From NCBI GenBank assembly GCA_913776615.1, contig CAJYPK010000059.1, forward strand, positions 1 to 64,000: a stretch of DNA of 64,000 nucleotides. Direction: 5' to 3'. The position numbers and the translations under genes were made by a program. The stretch's first letter is position 1. The number at the start of each line of letters is the position of its first letter. A model generated the notes under the pieces. That model saw nothing but the letters and a program-made list of their open reading frames with translations. It searched no databases and was not told the origin of the DNA. Shown in pieces: positions 25,583 through 33,545 of the stretch. The stretch comes from an uncultured Hymenobacter sp. Lineage in GTDB: Bacteria > Bacteroidota > Bacteroidia > Cytophagales > Hymenobacteraceae.

Positions 25583-25662
25583 GTCGGCGTCCACCGCGCA
25601 AGCGCGTTGATTTGTCCGGTAGGTGCCCGCATATGGCCTGACATCGCCCTTTCGGCACCCGG

Positions 25663-25670
25663 TAATTTTG
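25663..25670 (+). promoter_or_regulatory. -7 box TAATTTTG
   Basis: Perfect TAnnTTTG element 30 bp upstream of the DUF983 ATG, giving a leader of about 24 nt. Confidence 0.5.
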
Positions 25671-25700
25671 CCTTATCGGATAATCAACCTCTTGATAGTC

Positions 25701-26096
25701 ATGGCCGCCATTACTTCCAACGCCGCTGCCCTGCTGGCCCTGCGGTGCCCCCGCTGCCACGAGGGTAACATCTTTTCTGCGCGGGCGCTCAGCTTCCGCT
25801 TTGCCGACATGCCGGCCGCCTGCCCGGTGTGCGGCCAGGCCACGGAGCCCGAGCCGGGCTTCTACTTCGGGGCCATGTTTGTGAGCTACGCGTTTTCGGT
25901 GGCCATTTTTGCCGCCACGGCGCTGGTGCTGTATTTCGTGTTTGGCGACCCGGCCATCTGGGTTTACGTGACTACGGTGACGATAGTAGCCACGCTGCTC
26001 ACGCCGCTGTCGGTGCGCTACTCGCGCATGCTGATGCTGTACTGGTTTGGCGGGGTGCATTATCACCCGCGCCCCAGTGTTGCGCGGCCTTTGTAG
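25701..26096 (+). CDS. DUF983 family membrane protein
   Basis: A 131-aa protein with a zinc-ribbon-like N-terminus (CPRCHEGN, then CPVCGQATEPEPGFYFGAMF) and two transmembrane helices (FSVAIFAATALVLYFVF and AIWVYVTTVTIVATLLTPL). The order matches DUF983, common in Bacteroidota and Alphaproteobacteria, whose function is unknown. ATG at 25701 lies just before the ribbon and is supported by the promoter box at 25663. Confidence 0.88.
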   Translation: MAAITSNAAALLALRCPRCHEGNIFSARALSFRFADMPAACPVCGQATEPEPGFYFGAMFVSYAFSVAIFAATALVLYFVFGDPAIWVYVTTVTIVATLLTPLSVRYSRMLMLYWFGGVHYHPRPSVARPL

Positions 26097-26229
26097 TCCG
26101 CGGCTTAGGTCAGCGAAACGCGGACTGCAAAGGCCGCGCAACGGCAGGGATTTCGACTGAGCGACGCACCCCGCCGCCCGGCCGGGCCGTATGCCTAGCG
26201 TACAAGCCTTTTCCCTACTCTCTCTGACT

Positions 26230-27165
26230 ATGGACCAAGTAGCCGCTGGCGTGCACCAGCTTCGCATCAAGCGTTTCGTCAACGTGTATTTTGTCGAAAC
26301 CGGCACCCCCGGCGAGTGGGTGCTCATCGATACCGGCCTGCCCGGCTCGCACAAGGAAATCATCGCGGCGGCCGACGAGCTTTTCTACCCCGGCACTCAC
26401 CCCGAGGCCATTATCCTCACCCACGGCCACCTCGACCACATGGGCTCAGCCAAGGAGCTGGCTCAGCACTGGAACGTGCCCGTCGTGGCCCACCCGCTGG
26501 AGCTGCCCTACCTCACCGGCCGCGCCCTCTACCCGCCTTCCGACCCCACCGTGGGCGGCTCGCTGGCATTTATGAGCCGGTTCTTTCCTACCCAGCTGCC
26601 TAACCTCGAAGGCTTGGTGGAAGCCCTGCCGCTCGACGACGAGCACCCGCCACACCTGGCGCAGTGGCGCTGGCTGCACGTGCCGGGCCACGCCCCGGGC
26701 CAGATTGCCTTGTTCCGCCTGGCCGACCGCACGCTGCTCGGGGCCGACGCCTTCGCCACGACCAACCACGAGTCGATACCGGCCGTGCTGCTGGGCCTAC
26801 CCGAAATCAGCGTGGCCGGGGCGCCCTTCAACTACGACTGGGCGCAGTGCCGCCGCTCGGTCGAAACCCTGGCCGACCTGGAGCCCCAGGCCATTGGCTG
26901 CGGCCACGGCCCAGTCATCACCGGCCCCAAAGCCACCGCTGGTCTGCGCCGCCTGGCCGACCATTACCAGCTGCCCACCCAGGGCCGCTACCTCCACGAT
27001 CCCGCCCGCACCGATGCCAGCGGCGTAGAGCACCTACCCCCGCCCGCCGAAGACAAACTACCCCGCCAGGCGGCCGTAGTGGGCGTGAGCCTGCTGCTGG
27101 CCGGCGCGGCCTGGCTGCTGGTGGGTGGTAAGCGTAAAGTAAAGCGCTATAAGCGGCCGGTGTAG
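26230..27165 (+). CDS. MBL-fold metallo-hydrolase with a C-terminal membrane anchor
   Basis: A 311-aa metallo-beta-lactamase-fold hydrolase. The metal motif is LTHGHLDHMG (HxHxDH) with the further ligands in HVPGHAPGQIALF, GADAFATT and IGCGHGPVI. A hydrophobic helix at the end (VVGVSLLLAGAAWLLVGG, then basic residues) anchors the protein with its catalytic domain probably facing outward or inward as a tail anchor. The substrate is unknown. Start at 26230 (ATG) is preferred; another in-frame ATG-less start exists at 26191. The stop codon TAG comes from an R4 repeat. Confidence 0.85.
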   Translation: MDQVAAGVHQLRIKRFVNVYFVETGTPGEWVLIDTGLPGSHKEIIAAADELFYPGTHPEAIILTHGHLDHMGSAKELAQHWNVPVVAHPLELPYLTGRALYPPSDPTVGGSLAFMSRFFPTQLPNLEGLVEALPLDDEHPPHLAQWRWLHVPGHAPGQIALFRLADRTLLGADAFATTNHESIPAVLLGLPEISVAGAPFNYDWAQCRRSVETLADLEPQAIGCGHGPVITGPKATAGLRRLADHYQLPTQGRYLHDPARTDASGVEHLPPPAEDKLPRQAAVVGVSLLLAGAAWLLVGGKRKVKRYKRPV

Positions 27166-27239
27166 GGTAAGCTTTAGCTTGCCCGGCGGCTGGTGGGTCG
27201 CGGCTCGCCGGACGCCGGGCAAGCTAAAGCTTACCCTAC
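27162..27239. repeat. Dispersed palindromic repeat R4, copy 2
   Basis: Same arms as at 20696 (GTAGGGTAAGCTTTAGCTTG and its complement), 78 bp. It provides the TAG stop of the MBL-fold gene. Confidence 0.85.
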
Positions 27240-27309
27240 AATCAGGCGCTATTTTTGACGGTGAGCGGGCTAGCTGGCCCGCTCACCGTTTTTAGTTTAT
27301 CCGATACTT

Positions 27310-27732
27310 ATGACCCGCTTTCTACTGGCTGCGCTGCTGCTTTCGCCCCCGGTACCGGGGCCGCCCGCCGCGTTTTACACGACGTATTCCTACACCGCCT
27401 ACACGGTGATCGACCTTACTACCGGCGAGCCGCCTACCAAGGTGCCCGGCGTAGGCGGCACCCTGGCCCTGCGCGCCGACGGCACCTACGACAAGCGCCT
27501 GAGCTTACTCATGGGCGACAGTGGCCCCCGGTTTTTCACCCAGCACGGTAAGTTCACGACCAAGGGCGACAGTATCGTATTCCGCTTCACCGACTTGAAA
27601 GGCAGCGACGTGCAGCGCGGCACTTACCGCTACAACGCCAAAACCCGCCGGCTCACCATCACGCTGCTGGGCTACCCAACTGGCAACAAAGGCGTGTACG
27701 AGCTGGTAGCCGCGCCCCCCGCCGGCCAGTAG
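27310..27732 (+). CDS. Exported small beta-rich protein, 140 aa
   Basis: A short N-terminal hydrophobic segment (MTRFLLAALLLSPPVPG) suggests export. The rest reads as one antiparallel beta domain with the pattern TLALRADGTYDKRLSLLMGD, HGKFTTKGDSIVFRFTDL, and GTYRYNAKTRRLTITLLGY. This resembles lipocalin-like or META-type domains of Bacteroidota, but I cannot assign a family. Its 144-bp upstream gap holds the R4 repeat and a short GC hairpin. Monocistronic. Function unknown. Confidence 0.65.
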   Translation: MTRFLLAALLLSPPVPGPPAAFYTTYSYTAYTVIDLTTGEPPTKVPGVGGTLALRADGTYDKRLSLLMGDSGPRFFTQHGKFTTKGDSIVFRFTDLKGSDVQRGTYRYNAKTRRLTITLLGYPTGNKGVYELVAAPPAGQ

Positions 27733-27890
27733 CCGGGGCCAGCCAGCCCAATTGGGCACCCCGCCCAGCCTTATGTAACTTGCGCCCCCATTCGGCCCAG
27801 CGCCCAAAAGGCCGCGTAGCAGTCAGCAAAAGCCGGCTGCCCCCAGCCGATAACTCATAATTCATAACTTATAATTCATACTTAAAAAAG

Positions 27891-28625
27891 ATGGGACGCG
27901 CATTTGAATTTCGGAAAGGCCGCAAAATGAAGCGCTGGGACCGGATGTCGAAAGACTTTACCCGCATCGGTAAGGAGATCGTGATGGCCGTAAAAGAAAG
28001 CGGCCCCAACCCCGATACCAACGCCCGCCTGCGCACGGCCATTCAGAATGCCAAGGGCGTGAACATGCCCAAAGACCGCGTGGAGGCCGCCATCAAGCGC
28101 GCCACCGGCAAAGACGAGAAGGACTACCAGGAAGTGGTGTACGAGGGCTACGGCCCCCACGGCGTGGCCATCGTGGTCGAAACCGCCACCGACAACCCCA
28201 CCCGCACCGTGAGCAACGTGCGGATGTACTTCAACCGCAACAGCGGCGCGCTCGGCACGGCGGGCTCCAGCGACTACACCTTCACCCGCAAGGGGGTGTT
28301 TAAGCTGGCCGCCGAGGGCCTGGACCGCGACGAGCTGGAGCTGGAGCTCATCGACTCCGGCGCCGAGGACGTGTACGAAACCACCGAGGAAGACGAGCAC
28401 GGGGCCGAGCACAAGTACATGGTGGTTGAAACTGCCTTTACCGACTTCGGCCAGATGCAGAAGGCGCTGGATGCCAAGGGTGTAAATATTGTGAGCGCCA
28501 CGCTCCAGCGCGTACCCAACACCACCGTTTCGCTCAACGACGAGCAGGCGGAGGAAGTCGAAAAACTCATCGATAAGCTCGAAGAAGACGAAGACGTACA
28601 GGCCGTGTACCACACGATGGGGTAG
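27891..28625 (+). CDS. YebC/PmpR family DNA-binding regulator
   Basis: A 244-aa member of the YebC/TACO1 family, known as transcriptional regulators and, in several lineages, as factors helping ribosomes through proline stretches. The start MGRAFEFRKGRKMKRWDRMSK, then ARLRTAIQNAKGVNMPKDRVE and the YEGYGPHGVAIVVETATDN motif are diagnostic. Bacteroidota-type start with MGRAFEFRK. Normal length. Monocistronic; the leader is AT-rich with repeated ATAACTTATAATTCAT. Confidence 0.95.
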   Translation: MGRAFEFRKGRKMKRWDRMSKDFTRIGKEIVMAVKESGPNPDTNARLRTAIQNAKGVNMPKDRVEAAIKRATGKDEKDYQEVVYEGYGPHGVAIVVETATDNPTRTVSNVRMYFNRNSGALGTAGSSDYTFTRKGVFKLAAEGLDRDELELELIDSGAEDVYETTEEDEHGAEHKYMVVETAFTDFGQMQKALDAKGVNIVSATLQRVPNTTVSLNDEQAEEVEKLIDKLEEDEDVQAVYHTMG

Positions 28626-28762
28626 CGTGGGGCGGGCTTTTGGTCCGCGTTCATAGCTACGTCACTCCCCGATCGGACGCGGAATATAAAGTCCGCGCTA
28701 CTTGCTGCAAACGCCGCTGGCCCTATTGGACTAGCGGCGTTTGTCGTTTCTTGCGGTTCATT

Positions 28763-30124
28763 ATGAAATCCTTCTTCCTTTTCCCCTGCCTGCTGCCCTT
28801 GGCCGCGCTGGCCCAGCCTTCTACTCCCCTCCCGCCCGCCGACCCTGCTATTCAGCGCTGGGTGAACGAGGTATCGGCCAAAAATCTGGAAGCCGACGTG
28901 CGCAAGCTCGTCAGCTACGGCACCCGTCACACGCTCAGCGACACCAAGGACAAGAAGCGCGGCATCGGGGCCTCGCGGCAGTACGTGTTCGACGAGTTCA
29001 AGAAATACAGTAAGGCCGGCGGCGGGCGCATGGTAGTGGAGATGGATACCTTCACGGTAAACCCCGACGGCAAGCGCGTAGATAAGAAGACGTTGATGGC
29101 CAACGTCCTGGCTACCATCCCGGGCACCGACCCCAGCGATACCCGCGTGCTGCTCATGAGCGGCCACATCGACTCGCGCGTAACCGACGTGATGAACCGC
29201 ACCGCCGACGCCCCCGGTGCCAACGACGATGCCAGCGGCGTGGCCGCCGTGATGGAAGTGGCCCGCATCCTGGCCGGCCAGAAATTTCCGTGTACCATCA
29301 AGCTGGTGGCCGTGCAGGGCGAGGAGCAGGGCCTGCTCGGCTCCGACCACCTGGCCAAGCGCGCCAAGAAAGAGGGCTGGAACCTGGTGGCTATGCTCAA
29401 CAACGACATCGTGGGCAATTCCCGGGGCTACGACCCCGAAATTACCGACTCGCTGCACCTGCGCGTATTCAGCGAGGGCGTGCCGGCCACCGAAACGCCT
29501 GAGCAGGCGCGCGCCCGCCGCCAGCTCAGCTCCGAAAACGACTCGCCCAGCCGCCAGCTCGCCCGCTACGCCCAAACCGCCGCCCGCCAGTACGTGAACG
29601 CCGGCGGCTACGGCGTGCTGCTCGAATACCGCCCCGACCGCTTCCTGCGTGGCGGCGACCACACGCCCTTCAACCAGCAGGGCTACGCGGCCGTGCGCTT
29701 CACCGAAACCAACGAGAACTTCAACCACCAGCACCAAGATCTGCGCACCGAGAACGGCATCGAGTACGGCGACAAGCCCGAGTTTGTGGATTACCGCTAC
29801 CTGCGCCGCACGGCTCAGGTCAACCTGGCTACCCTGGCCAGCCTGGCGCTGGCCCCTGCCGCCCCGCAGAAGGTAGAAGTGCTCACCGCCAAGCTCACCA
29901 ACCGCACCGAGCTGCGCTGGCAGGCCCCGCAGGGCGGCCCCGCCCCCACCGGCTACATCGTGCTGGCCCGCGAAACCAGCGCCCCGCAGTGGCAGCAACG
30001 CTTCCCGGTGAGCGGCACCACCGCCGATCTGGCCGTGAGCAAGGATAATTACATCTTCGGCGTGGTGAGCGTGGATGCGCAGGGGCACGAGAGCACGGCC
30101 GTGCTGCCGGTGGTGGGACGGTAA
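28763..30124 (+). CDS. Secreted M28 family metallopeptidase with an FnIII-like tail
   Basis: A 453-aa zinc aminopeptidase-type enzyme. The signal peptide is residues 1-18 (ending ALAQ). Zinc-binding motifs are SGHIDSR (His, Asp), APGANDDASGVAAVMEVARIL (bridging Asp), GEEQGLLGSDHLAK (catalytic Glu-Glu), and a later His in GDHTPFNQQGYAAVRF. The last about 95 residues (ELRWQAPQGGPAPTGYIVLAR) form a fibronectin-III-like module. ATG at 28763 precedes the signal peptide; the frame upstream is not coding. Neighbours do not suggest an operon. Confidence 0.9.
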   Translation: MKSFFLFPCLLPLAALAQPSTPLPPADPAIQRWVNEVSAKNLEADVRKLVSYGTRHTLSDTKDKKRGIGASRQYVFDEFKKYSKAGGGRMVVEMDTFTVNPDGKRVDKKTLMANVLATIPGTDPSDTRVLLMSGHIDSRVTDVMNRTADAPGANDDASGVAAVMEVARILAGQKFPCTIKLVAVQGEEQGLLGSDHLAKRAKKEGWNLVAMLNNDIVGNSRGYDPEITDSLHLRVFSEGVPATETPEQARARRQLSSENDSPSRQLARYAQTAARQYVNAGGYGVLLEYRPDRFLRGGDHTPFNQQGYAAVRFTETNENFNHQHQDLRTENGIEYGDKPEFVDYRYLRRTAQVNLATLASLALAPAAPQKVEVLTAKLTNRTELRWQAPQGGPAPTGYIVLARETSAPQWQQRFPVSGTTADLAVSKDNYIFGVVSVDAQGHESTAVLPVVGR

Positions 30125-30157
30125 TTTTTTATATAAAATAGTTTAATACTGACACTC

Positions 30158-30212
30158 AAAGCTCTTGAGCAGGAATTTAAAGCGATGCTTTAAATTCCTG
30201 CTCAAGAGCTTT
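30158..30212. terminator. Hairpin after the M28 gene
   Basis: Perfect arms of about 25 bp (AAAGCTCTTGAGCAGGAATT left, complement right) with a 4-5 nt loop. Probably a terminator or dyad. Confidence 0.75.
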
Positions 30213-30244
30213 AGAAGGCCTACACTCGCCAGCTCTGATAAAGT

Positions 30245-30252
30245 TACCTTTG
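30245..30252 (+). promoter_or_regulatory. -7 box TACCTTTG for the small membrane-protein gene
   Basis: Perfect TAnnTTTG element about 120 bp before the ATG at 30373, giving a long structured leader. Confidence 0.5.
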
Positions 30253-30300
30253 ACCTAACGCACGGGAAACACCTCGCCAACGCGGTTGCCTATAAACGGC

Positions 30301-30356
30301 GAACCCCCGGCGTTGTGGCGACGCCGAGGGTTCAGGAAGCAGGTGCTGACACACCT
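30301..30356 (+). promoter_or_regulatory. Two-hairpin leader of the small membrane-protein gene
   Basis: Hairpin 1: GAACCC...GGGTTC with inner GGCGT/ACGCC, 30301-30333. Hairpin 2: AGGTG...CACCT, 30341-30356. They precede a pyrimidine-rich 16-nt gap to the ATG. The leader at 63827-63882 before another small basic membrane protein has the same order. A regulatory RNA role is inferred only. Confidence 0.4.
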
Positions 30357-30372
30357 TAACTTCCAACTCACA

Positions 30373-30507
30373 ATGGACAAAGGTCGTGCAAAAACGAAGG
30401 TCAAAATCAAGCTTGACATCCGGATACCACCGGAAGTAGCCAAATGGCTGCTTTGGTTTCTAATGAGCGGCGGAGCTGTCACGGCAGCCGCTCATTGGAT
30501 TAGGTAG
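30373..30507 (+). CDS. Small basic membrane peptide, 44 aa
   Basis: Starts MDKGRAKTKVKIKLDIRIPP, a very basic N-terminus, followed by one hydrophobic helix (VAKWLLWFLMSGGAVTAAAHW) and a final Ile-Arg. A promoter box at 30245, a structured leader and a strong terminator 4 bp after the stop at 30511 mark it as a real transcription unit despite its size. The topology would leave the basic end in the cytoplasm. It resembles small stress or toxin-like membrane peptides in layout only. No family recognised. Confidence 0.6.
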   Translation: MDKGRAKTKVKIKLDIRIPPEVAKWLLWFLMSGGAVTAAAHWIR

Positions 30508-30510
30508 AGT

Positions 30511-30546
30511 AAGGGGGTAAGCCGCAGGGCTTGCCCCCTTATTTTT
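30511..30546 (+). terminator. Rho-independent terminator of the small peptide gene
   Basis: Stem AAGGGGGTAAGCC/GGCTTGCCCCCTT with loop GCAG, then ATTTTT. Confidence 0.85.
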
Positions 30547-30629
30547 AGTGATCTGAAACTTCGGCAAATGTAGCGCATTCAACGCAGACGTAGTACCGCA
30601 AGTTTGGCAGCAATCATTAACTCGCCTGA

Positions 30630-30862
30630 ACTGGTGCGAGTTTAGCGGAGCGTAACTCGTGCCCACTCATGCCGTGGAGGCTGCGCCCCCACTGCCGCAA
30701 CGCGGCAAGCCACGGCTGTGCTCGTAACACGAGCCTATCATACCAGCAAAAGACGGACTAACTAAGCCTTGCAATACCGCCTTGCCGCTGGCGCGGCAGT
30801 GGAGACGCAGCCTCCACGGCATGGGTAGGCACGAGTTACGCTCCGCTAAACTCGCGCCAGTG
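30630..30862. repeat. Long imperfect inverted repeat, about 70-bp arms with a 90-bp centre
   Basis: The left arm (30630-30700, containing AGTTTAGCGGAGCGTAACTC and ATGCCGTGGAGGCTGCG) is complementary to the right arm (about 30790-30862). The centre carries a small hairpin (GCTCGTAACACGAGC). No coding potential was seen. It may be a miniature mobile element or two oppositely inserted repeats, just before the DUF1810 gene. Confidence 0.7.
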
Positions 30863-30901
30863 CGGGCCAGTATATCCGGGAGGACTTGTAAACTAGCACT
30901 T

Positions 30902-31330
30902 ATGACCACCGCACCCAACCTTCAGCGCTTTCTCGACGCGCAGGCCCGCGACTACGCGACGGCGCTGGCCGAAATCAAGGCGGGCCGCAAGCGGAGCCAC
31001 TGGATGTGGTACATTTTCCCGCAAATTCAGGGGTTGGGATTCAGCGAGATTTCGCGGCACTACGCGCTGCAAGACCTGGCGGAGGCGGCGGCATATTTAC
31101 AGCACCCCCTACTCGGCCGCCGGCTGGAAGAAATTGCGCGGGCGCTGCTGGGGCTGCCGGGTCACAGCGCCACTGCCGTGCTGGGCACGCCCGACGATTT
31201 AAAGCTGCGCTCGTCGATGACGCTTTTTGCCCAGGTGCCGGGGGCCAGCCCGGTGTTTCAGCAGGTACTGGATAAGTTTTTTGGCGGGCTGGCCGATCCG
31301 CACACGTTGCGGCAGCTCGGCAAGGCGTAG
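30902..31330 (+). CDS. DUF1810 family protein
   Basis: A 142-aa cytoplasmic protein of the DUF1810 family, function unknown. It shows the family signature KRSHWMWYIFPQIQGLGFS near residue 30, LGRRLEEIARALLGL and the closing DLKLRSSMTLFAQV, FQQVLDKFFGGLADPHTLRQL. Start ATG at 30902 is the family start. It immediately follows the long inverted repeat at 30630-30862, so its promoter may lie in or overlap the right arm. Confidence 0.9.
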   Translation: MTTAPNLQRFLDAQARDYATALAEIKAGRKRSHWMWYIFPQIQGLGFSEISRHYALQDLAEAAAYLQHPLLGRRLEEIARALLGLPGHSATAVLGTPDDLKLRSSMTLFAQVPGASPVFQQVLDKFFGGLADPHTLRQLGKA

Positions 31331-31469
31331 CGGCTGGGGCAAAGCCAACGCGGTCGTGAGGCAGGGCCAGGTCGGTCGGAAGCGTCGTCTGTGGCAGCCT
31401 GGCTTTCCCTTAAAACCAGCCTTACAGCAGTTTCGTGGTCAGTGCACAGCTTGTCGTAGGTCTAACGCG

Positions 31470-31598
31470 AGCGCCTCACCCCCCAGCCCCCTCTCCAAAA
31501 AGGAGAGGGGGAGCCGACCGTTCACATAGAAAGCAGTCGGTCGGTAGTCGTTTGGCTCCCCCTCTCCTTTTCGGAGAGGGGGCCGGGGGGTGAGGCGC
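31470..31598. repeat. Dispersed palindromic repeat R3, copy 1
   Basis: Outer arms GCGCCTCACCCCCCAGCCCC and its complement, inner arms AGGAGAGGGGGAGCC and complement, with a variable centre. Copy 2 is at 37098-37302. Confidence 0.8.
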
Positions 31599-31700
31599 CC
31601 ACGCCTGAATAGCGTCAACATGTACACCAACTACGAACCAGCCTTAGGCGAACAAGCCAGGCCGGCGGGCATGCGTACTTTACGGCTCAGACGCTATTTT

Positions 31701-32939
31701 ATGAGATACCTCTGGCTGCTGGCCGGGTTGATTTTCGGCAGCGCGGGCACTGGCTGGGCGGTGCCCATTGTGCAGATTCGGTTGCGGGTGGCCCCGGCTA
31801 CTCACTCCTTTACCTGCCACTACCGGCTTACCCTGTCGGCTTCGGATACAACTTCCGTCTTGACGCTGTACTTGAATCGCGCTTTTGCCCTGCAAAGGAT
31901 AAGTAGCCCCCGGGCCAGCTGGCAGCGCGTGATTACAAGTCGTTACGCGGGCGACACCGTGCGGTGCGTGCAGGTTCGCTACCCGGGGCATTCGCGGCGG
32001 CAAGTGGAGCTCACGTATTCCGGGTCGATGGCCGAGGGAGAATTTACCGATCAGGTGGCCGTGTTCAGCGGGCATAGCAACTGGCTGCCTTTCCGCCCCT
32101 ACGCCGAGTACGAATTGGTAGCTTACAAGCTCACCGTGCAGGTACCTCCCTCCTACCAGGTGCGCAGCACCACCCCAGCCACCAGGCAGCGACCAGGGCA
32201 GTGGGTGTTTCGGGGCACCACCAGCCACATCGAGCCTACTGCCGTGGTTGCCCAGCGGTTTTACCAGGCGGTATCCGCTACCACCCCGCCGGTGGCGCTC
32301 GTCAAAACGGGGGCGCCTCCCGCGCGGCCGGATACGGTCCTGCTCCGCCGGGCCGCCGCCATTCTGGCCTTTTACAATCAGACTATCGGGCGGTTGGATC
32401 CGGCCCGGCACCTCACCATTTTCTTACCGGGCACCAATAGCGGGGCCTACAGCCTGCTCGACGACGCGACGGTCATTACCTACTCGACGTTTGATGTTGC
32501 CGACCGGGGCGACCTGCTGATTCTGGCGCACGAGATCAGTCATAAGTGGTGGGCCTACGGCTCGTTTCACACCGAGCACGGCTGGCTGAGCGAAGCCTTT
32601 GCGACCTACTCCAGCCTCCTGTACTTACAAGCCAGCGGCGATGAGACCGGCTATCAAGCCGAATTAGCCCGCCTGGCTGCCTCTGCGGCCGGCACCCCGC
32701 CCCTGTGGGGCTTCGACCGCTACCAGTATCCGTTTCCGATGTACCGGCGGGTCATTTACAACAAGGGTACTACCATCCTGGCCGCGCTCCGGCAGCGCGT
32801 CGGCCCGGAAAGATTTCTGACCATCCTGGCCCGAACGGCCGCGCAAAAGACGAGCACCACGCCGGATTTTCTCACTATCGTGGAACAAGTGGCTGGCTCC
32901 GAAGCGAAAGCCTGGCTGCTAGCGGAACTACAGCGCTAG
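31701..32939 (+). CDS. M1-like gluzincin metallopeptidase, exported
   Basis: A 412-aa protein with a signal peptide (residues 1-19, ending GTGWA), a beta-rich N-terminal half (about 20-235) and a catalytic-type half with HEISH and Glu 18 residues later in HGWLSEAF, the zinc pattern of M1 enzymes. The aminopeptidase GxMEN motif is missing (the site reads NSGAYSLLDDATVITY). It may be a peptidase with different specificity or a noncatalytic relative. Start ATG at 31701; 31671 is an alternative. It follows repeat R3. Confidence 0.75.
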   Translation: MRYLWLLAGLIFGSAGTGWAVPIVQIRLRVAPATHSFTCHYRLTLSASDTTSVLTLYLNRAFALQRISSPRASWQRVITSRYAGDTVRCVQVRYPGHSRRQVELTYSGSMAEGEFTDQVAVFSGHSNWLPFRPYAEYELVAYKLTVQVPPSYQVRSTTPATRQRPGQWVFRGTTSHIEPTAVVAQRFYQAVSATTPPVALVKTGAPPARPDTVLLRRAAAILAFYNQTIGRLDPARHLTIFLPGTNSGAYSLLDDATVITYSTFDVADRGDLLILAHEISHKWWAYGSFHTEHGWLSEAFATYSSLLYLQASGDETGYQAELARLAASAAGTPPLWGFDRYQYPFPMYRRVIYNKGTTILAALRQRVGPERFLTILARTAAQKTSTTPDFLTIVEQVAGSEAKAWLLAELQR

Positions 32940-33545
32940 CCCCGCTTTCACTTCCCGGCCTGCTTTTAGCGGGCTGCTCAAGGCCGTTAGCTCAAGCCGA
33001 GCTAGCGGCCTTGTTCATTACACAAATATTCTGGCCCCCGGGCAACGGCTTGCCCGCGCCGCGCATCTGGCTGCCTGAACGCGTAAGCAGCGCATTTTTT
33101 TCGGGGCTGCCTGTAACGTTTGGCTCGCCCGCCGGTACTCCCAACAGCTCAGCACCCGTGCAAGCTGCCGAAGTTCCCGGGGCTCACCATTTATTTTTTA
33201 CTAAAAAACCTCATTTAAACACTGCCAGGGCGGTTTTCGAAAATAATTTGCAACAGTACTATGCGAAACAAAGTACCTGTTGTAAGTTTGTTCTATCAAA
33301 AGCCAAGTACCCTGCTACTACCCACAACCTGGCCGCACCTAGCTGCGGCCGTCGCCGGGTAGCCTGGCCGCCGACCGGGCGGCTGGTGTGCGCCGGCGGC
33401 TCGCCGGCCCTCCTTCGACTAGCCCGCTAGTCAGCCCACACCCTTCCGCCTTCGGGCGCTGCTTTTCTCTCCCCCACCGGAACCGCGGCCGGCTGGGAAC
33501 GGAATCGCCATGCCCGCCCCGAACCCTTTTTTTCTTCCTCGCGCC
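32940..33545. other. Intergenic region upstream of the TonB-dependent receptor gene
   Basis: No convincing gene in 606 bp. A 12-to-13-base-armed dyad with ends CAACAG and CTGTTG lies at about 33251-33283 and could be an operator for the receptor gene. GC-rich hairpins occur at about 33345-33410. No TAnnTTTG box was found near the ATG at 33546. Confidence 0.4.

Noticed and set aside
28274..30088. 604-codon antisense frame opposite YebC and the M28 peptidase
   Set aside because: Spans two real genes and has no recognisable domain.
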